Shown here: in pieces, positions 62,601 to 64,000 of the stretch
Layout: each line of letters starts with the position of its first letter
Position numbering within the stretch: the stretch's first letter is position 1
Assembly: GCA_016702305.1 (NCBI GenBank)
Contig: JADJEH010000017.1
Location: 310,001 to 374,000, forward strand
Length of the DNA: 64,000 bases
Reading direction: 5' to 3'
DNA from: a bacterium
GTDB lineage: Bacteria > Electryoneota > RPQS01
The notes under the pieces: generated by a model
The model's input: only the letters and a program-made list of their open reading frames with translations
What the model was told of the DNA's origin: nothing
The model's database searches: none
Position numbers and translations under genes: made by a program

Positions 62601-63020
62601 GGCCACACCGCGCCCCGCCGCTAAGATCAACTCCGGCGACACACCATCGCGCTCGGCATTGTCCACCTTATCAAGCAACTGGAGTGCATTCAACACCCGG
62701 TCACGAATCCCCGGAATGCGCTCGGCATACTGCCCCGCCAGCTTCTGGTCCGTCGGCGCAAACAGCGTGAACTTCAAGATCGGCCAGACGACGCCCAATC
62801 CCAGCGCCGCAATCGCTGACGCAGCCCACACGCTCAACAGCGCCGTGCGCGCACCGCCGCCAAAATGACCGAGCGATTCCAGCACGAGCACAAGAAGCGT
62901 CACCGCGATAAACGCCGCCACCGCCAACAGCGCATGGCTCTTCAATGTATTCAGAAGAACAGCGCGCCTCAAGCCCGCCATCCAGTTGCGTATCGTCGTC
63001 AAAACTTCTCGTGCACCCAT
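59634..63020 (-). CDS. DUF4175 family giant coiled-coil membrane protein
   Basis: An 1128-residue protein. Residues 1-180 hold three or four helices (LLAVAAFIAVTLLVLVLESL, ALLSVWAASAIAALGLGVVW, YALFSSVAAVALLVVFG), ~190-540 is beta-rich with Ig-like parts (TLPKELTITRKEKGRTAD, PAYTELQPLTLEENVGDI), and ~550-1000 is an extraordinarily Gln/Met/Glu/Lys-rich coiled coil (QQEQLNNELDQDKKNADQNA, KQSAKKQGKQMQRKMQEMAQ). A CxxCxxxC cluster (CKQCQSQCNKPNSN) follows near residue 960. The family, DUF4175, is found with MoxR-type AAA ATPases, DUF58 and DUF4159 proteins, and a DUF4159 end lies 0.9 kb upstream here. Its role is unknown; an envelope scaffold is inferred. Confidence 0.88.
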   Translation of the reverse strand: MGAREVLTTIRNWMAGLRRAVLLNTLKSHALLAVAAFIAVTLLVLVLESLGHFGGGARTALLSVWAASAIAALGLGVVWPILKFTLFAPTDQKLAGQYAERIPGIRDRVLNALQLLDKVDNAERDGVSPELILAAGRGVAEELVPIAPAALPDRARLKQHARYALFSSVAAVALLVVFGRPLMSAAERVMNPSQDYSPSPEFVLHVAPGDVELVRGDSLQVIVTATGTLPKELTITRKEKGRTADAPLTVEGNENGQYTVTWTGLATSFEYWAYSGAVTSAKYTATIQELPAVRYLSLTLTPPAYTELQPLTLEENVGDISAVVGTQAKLVISATKTLQSAAIEFFDITGENLTTPRETLALTLEGSKATGQFTVTKSGTYQIKLRDGEGRENRDEISYRINARPDEAPVISLVEPANDLEIAADIKIPLVADAADDYGFSKMTLRYYRTSPWDQPWDVPDDSYERMALDYRLTEPGRCVVETVFDLTPLQLLPEDQVLMFVEVWDNDRISGPKRAKSDVRVLRFPSMAEIFEQQEQVEEKRTITLEELLEESQDLREEVEKAVEEYKSNPEMSYERKQEIAQLMEKQEQMSQVLEQVSQAIEKQQIANEMRSLYSPEVMEKMQQIQELVEEVITPEMREAMRKLSEAMQQPSPEEMRKALENFQKMQEQFNLALDQTLNMLKQMQAEKKLDELSRRLDELSKQQEQLNNELDQDKKNADQNAQQQDKLSQEMKKIEQEMKELAEQMKKDQLQGEQKMEELNKEMQQEQLSQQMQQNEQQMKMGQKQSAKKQGKQMQRKMQEMAQQMQDLRQQMQSNQDMETMMEMEKARDKMLDLSMRQEQLWQESQETDPNSPHMNELAEEQENLKQAMKRVQEDMQELAKKSMAVTPKLMAAMEETLNQMQKACNATQERDSRTASHYRKQALAALNETLKQQNSACKQCQSQCNKPNSNSNCNKAGGMCQKQGQINQQTSSMMTNPGTMSQGQAAAMQRLAGEQEALAKSAGELAAEASASKQTVGRLDGMKEEMEKVAADLRSGKITPETIERQNKIESKLLDFQRANREREFSPQRKSSTGIDMVRASPRELPKKPGEDQLREDLLRALDAKYTPDYEDLIRKYFDALSKWQ

Positions 63021-63078
63021 TGTCGTCTGTTTCTTTCTTCTATCGTTAGTGCGTCACTCGCACAATTCCCATCCTAGT

Positions 63079-63107
63079 CTCGCGGCGGCACCCACCGCGG
63101 GTGCCCC
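63079..63107. repeat. GGCACCC palindromic intergenic repeat, copy 2
   Basis: TCTCGCGGCGGCACCC, ACCGC, GGGTGCCCC (hairpin arms 63087-63093 and 63099-63105). The same words occur at 17600-17628. Confidence 0.5.
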
Positions 63108-63112
63108 TATGC

Positions 63113-63328
63113 CTATATACTCTTCCTGACTTCCTTCAAGATCCGCCGTTGCTGTGTCCGCCAGCGCGCCATCGCCACCTTCAAGCGCTCGCGCACCACC
63201 GACGGCGGCAGTTCACCCGTCTGCAAAAATTGATAACCTTGAATCGAGTGAGTGAAGTACCAACCCGTCAATTGCTCCACGGCGTGCTTCACAGGTCGCC
63301 GCGACGTGCGTGCTCGAAGAAGTGCCAA
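63113..63328 (-). CDS. Small basic protein of unknown function
   Basis: A 71-residue Arg/Lys-rich protein (LTGWYFTHSIQGYQFLQTGE, LKVAMARWRTQQRRILKEVR) starting at TTG 63328, 11 bases after the next upstream gene. Its compactness and helical basic end suggest nucleic acid or partner binding. I know no family, and the ORF could be chance, but it keeps the same strand and tight spacing as its neighbours. Confidence 0.45.
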   Translation of the reverse strand: MALLRARTSRRPVKHAVEQLTGWYFTHSIQGYQFLQTGELPPSVVRERLKVAMARWRTQQRRILKEVRKSI

Positions 63329-63339
63329 GTGAACCGTCC

Positions 63340-63684
63340 TTAGTTACCGAACATTGCCGAAAACAACAACACCAATCCCACCACCGCCGCCAACGGGTGT
63401 ATCAAGGCGATCCCCGCCGGAATCGGCGCCTTCATGCGCCGCAGCGCAAAGAGTCCCACACCGCCGAAAAATGTGATCAGCAGCACCATGAAGGCAAACC
63501 ACGGCGTCGGTCGCGGCGACGATGTCGCGTGCAGAACCATGAATGACATCCCGATAAACGCCAGGCTGCCGTGAATCCACACAAATTTCATCTTGGCTGG
63601 CAGCTTGCGAATCAACTGCCACAGCGGATTCGTCCCCACCAGCGCCGCCAAAATCAAAAATATTGATGCTAGTCCGAGATACAT
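63340..63684 (-). CDS. Four-helix membrane protein with His residues
   Basis: A 114-residue membrane protein; ATG at 63684 is chosen because GGGAGAG precedes it and an earlier GTG would add a soluble basic leader. Helices: MYLGLASIFLILAALVGTN, FVWIHGSLAFIGMSFMVLHA, WFAFMVLLITFFGGVGLFAL and GIALIHPLAAVVGLVLLFSA. Three His sit at helix ends (WIHGS, VLHAT, LIHPL), as in small heme or electron-transfer membrane proteins, but no heme motif is certain. It stands before the small basic protein and after a terminator-rich gap. Confidence 0.6.
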   Translation of the reverse strand: MYLGLASIFLILAALVGTNPLWQLIRKLPAKMKFVWIHGSLAFIGMSFMVLHATSSPRPTPWFAFMVLLITFFGGVGLFALRRMKAPIPAGIALIHPLAAVVGLVLLFSAMFGN

Positions 63685-63902
63685 CGAATCTCTCCCAAGT
63701 TGCTTTCTCAGTCCCCCTCGCTTAACCGGGGGCAAAGGGGGTCAAACACCCAAGCGCGTTATCTTCTCATAGCGCCCAGCTTGCTGGGCAAAATCCCCCA
63801 AACAATATCGCAATCGTCCAAGTCTTTCCCATTCCGCGCCAGCGGCAAGGGGTCCAGCGTCCACGCTGGCGTCAGCGCAGCGTTGCCCACTTTTCAAGTG
63901 GG
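63685..63902. other. Intergenic palindrome cluster
   Basis: A 218-base stretch packed with palindromes: CCCCC...GGGGG near 63712-63732, GCCCAGC-TT-GCTGGGC (63774-63789), the 36-bp repeat (63835-63870), and GCCCACTT-TTC-AAGTGGGC at 63885-63903 which would end the DUF4159 gene. No gene is seen. Confidence 0.55.
63835..63870 (-). repeat. 36-bp intergenic palindromic repeat, copy 3
   Basis: Minus-strand copy of the repeat at 10502-10537 (about 31 of 36 positions identical, centre CTGG-RCCCCTT-SCCGCTGG) and of 4623-4658. It forms CCAGCGT-CC-ACGCTGG. Confidence 0.55.
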
Positions 63903-63903
63903 C
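63885..63903 (-). terminator. Terminator hairpin after the DUF4159 gene
   Basis: GCCCACTT-TTC-AAGTGGGC, a perfect 8-bp stem that begins at the stop codon of the partial gene. No long T run is seen on the minus strand, so its strength is uncertain. Confidence 0.4.
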
Positions 63904-64000
63904 TACTCGCTTCCTCGCGTCAGCGCATACACCAGCACATTCGTCCCCATGTCGAGTGCCGCTTTGCGCTTTTCCGGCGGATCGTTATGAATCTCTTCGG
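63903..64000 (-). CDS. C-terminal end of a DUF4159 domain protein
   Basis: Only the last 31 codons lie in the window: EEIHNDPPEKRKAALDMGTN then VLVYALTRGSE and a TAG stop. The ending, where an aspartate-methionine-glycine stretch leads into NVLVYALT, is characteristic of DUF4159 proteins, which are encoded beside MoxR, DUF58 and DUF4175 proteins. The gene continues beyond 64000. The nearby DUF4175 gene supports this reading; the family identity rests on a short piece. Confidence 0.6.
   Translation of the reverse strand, partial: EEIHNDPPEKRKAALDMGTNVLVYALTRGSE

Noticed and set aside
1..64000. Whole-window search by eye for CRISPR arrays, tRNA, rRNA and insertion sequences
   Set aside because: No regularly spaced short repeats, no tRNA-like TPsiC-loop words in plausible position, no rRNA sequence and no transposase-like protein were found. 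The repeats seen are protein-coding (B2) or isolated palindromes.

Overview
The window reads as a chromosomal segment of an uncultured, Gram-negative bacterium of the FCB superphylum (a candidate phylum near Zixibacteria, Cloacimonetes, Marinimicrobia or Calditrichota; the phylum cannot be fixed from this piece). The reasons are that eight secreted proteins end in a type IX secretion (Por) C-terminal sorting domain with the PNPFN signature and a final GxYFxRL...K-LLLK tail, that a TonB-dependent receptor is present, and that a DUF4175/DUF4159 pair and a Bacteroidetes-type secreted 'asparagine synthetase B' family protein are also found. GC is moderately high, coding density is high, and no rRNA, tRNA, CRISPR or insertion sequence was seen. 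The type IX secretion machinery itself is not in the window.

Layout. 1-10.5 kb: a 5'-truncated TonB receptor, three type IX-sorted proteins (two of them tandem paralogs), a D-2-hydroxyacid dehydrogenase, an EamA transporter, an unknown exported coiled-coil protein and a FabV-like reductase. This stretch has about ten apparent +/-1 frameshifts, far more than the rest. 10.9-18.4 kb: acyl-CoA dehydrogenase; a minus-strand block with an Nramp-related transporter, a DEAD-box helicase and a membrane-free PRC/MgtE_N/CBS protein; DUF1015 and a methyltransferase. 18.4-20.7 kb: a large type IX cargo protein. 20.8-28.7 kb: the most unusual region, one apparent operon made of three tandem copies of a two-gene cassette (exported beta-helix protein A plus exported repeat protein B). 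28.8-33.1 kb: small membrane proteins, ferritin, 7Fe ferredoxin, aldo/keto reductase, alpha/beta hydrolase. 33.2-36.5 kb: a Cys-rich exported protein with a T9 tract, a beta-helix cargo protein, and a 'mobile mystery protein A/B' (HTH plus Fic) module flanked by matching palindromes.

36.5-48.7 kb: ECF sigma factor with a small membrane partner, two low-complexity exported proteins, a beta-helix cargo protein, a PPC-like exported protein, an AhpD-like protein, a Cys/Met-metabolism PLP enzyme, a GT39-type membrane glycosyltransferase, a DtxR-family regulator and a choice-of-anchor I cargo protein. 48.7-64 kb: a long co-directional minus-strand run holding a PhnD-like protein with an acyl-CoA dehydrogenase, an O-methyltransferase with a DUF1330 protein, hicBA, a secreted 'AsnB-like' protein, HXXEE and TPR proteins, a cargo gene with an in-frame stop, a lipoprotein, DUF4175, two small genes and the end of a DUF4159 gene.

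Most genes lie in short co-directional units with ATGA/GTGA overlaps and are bounded by strong intrinsic terminators. Several starts are preceded by a recurring promoter form, TTGCNN-N16/17-TATCTT or a close relative. The theme is cell-surface export (type IX cargo, beta-helix and repeat proteins) mixed with ordinary metabolism and two toxin-antitoxin modules. Start choices, promoters and terminators were read by eye and have not been tested.
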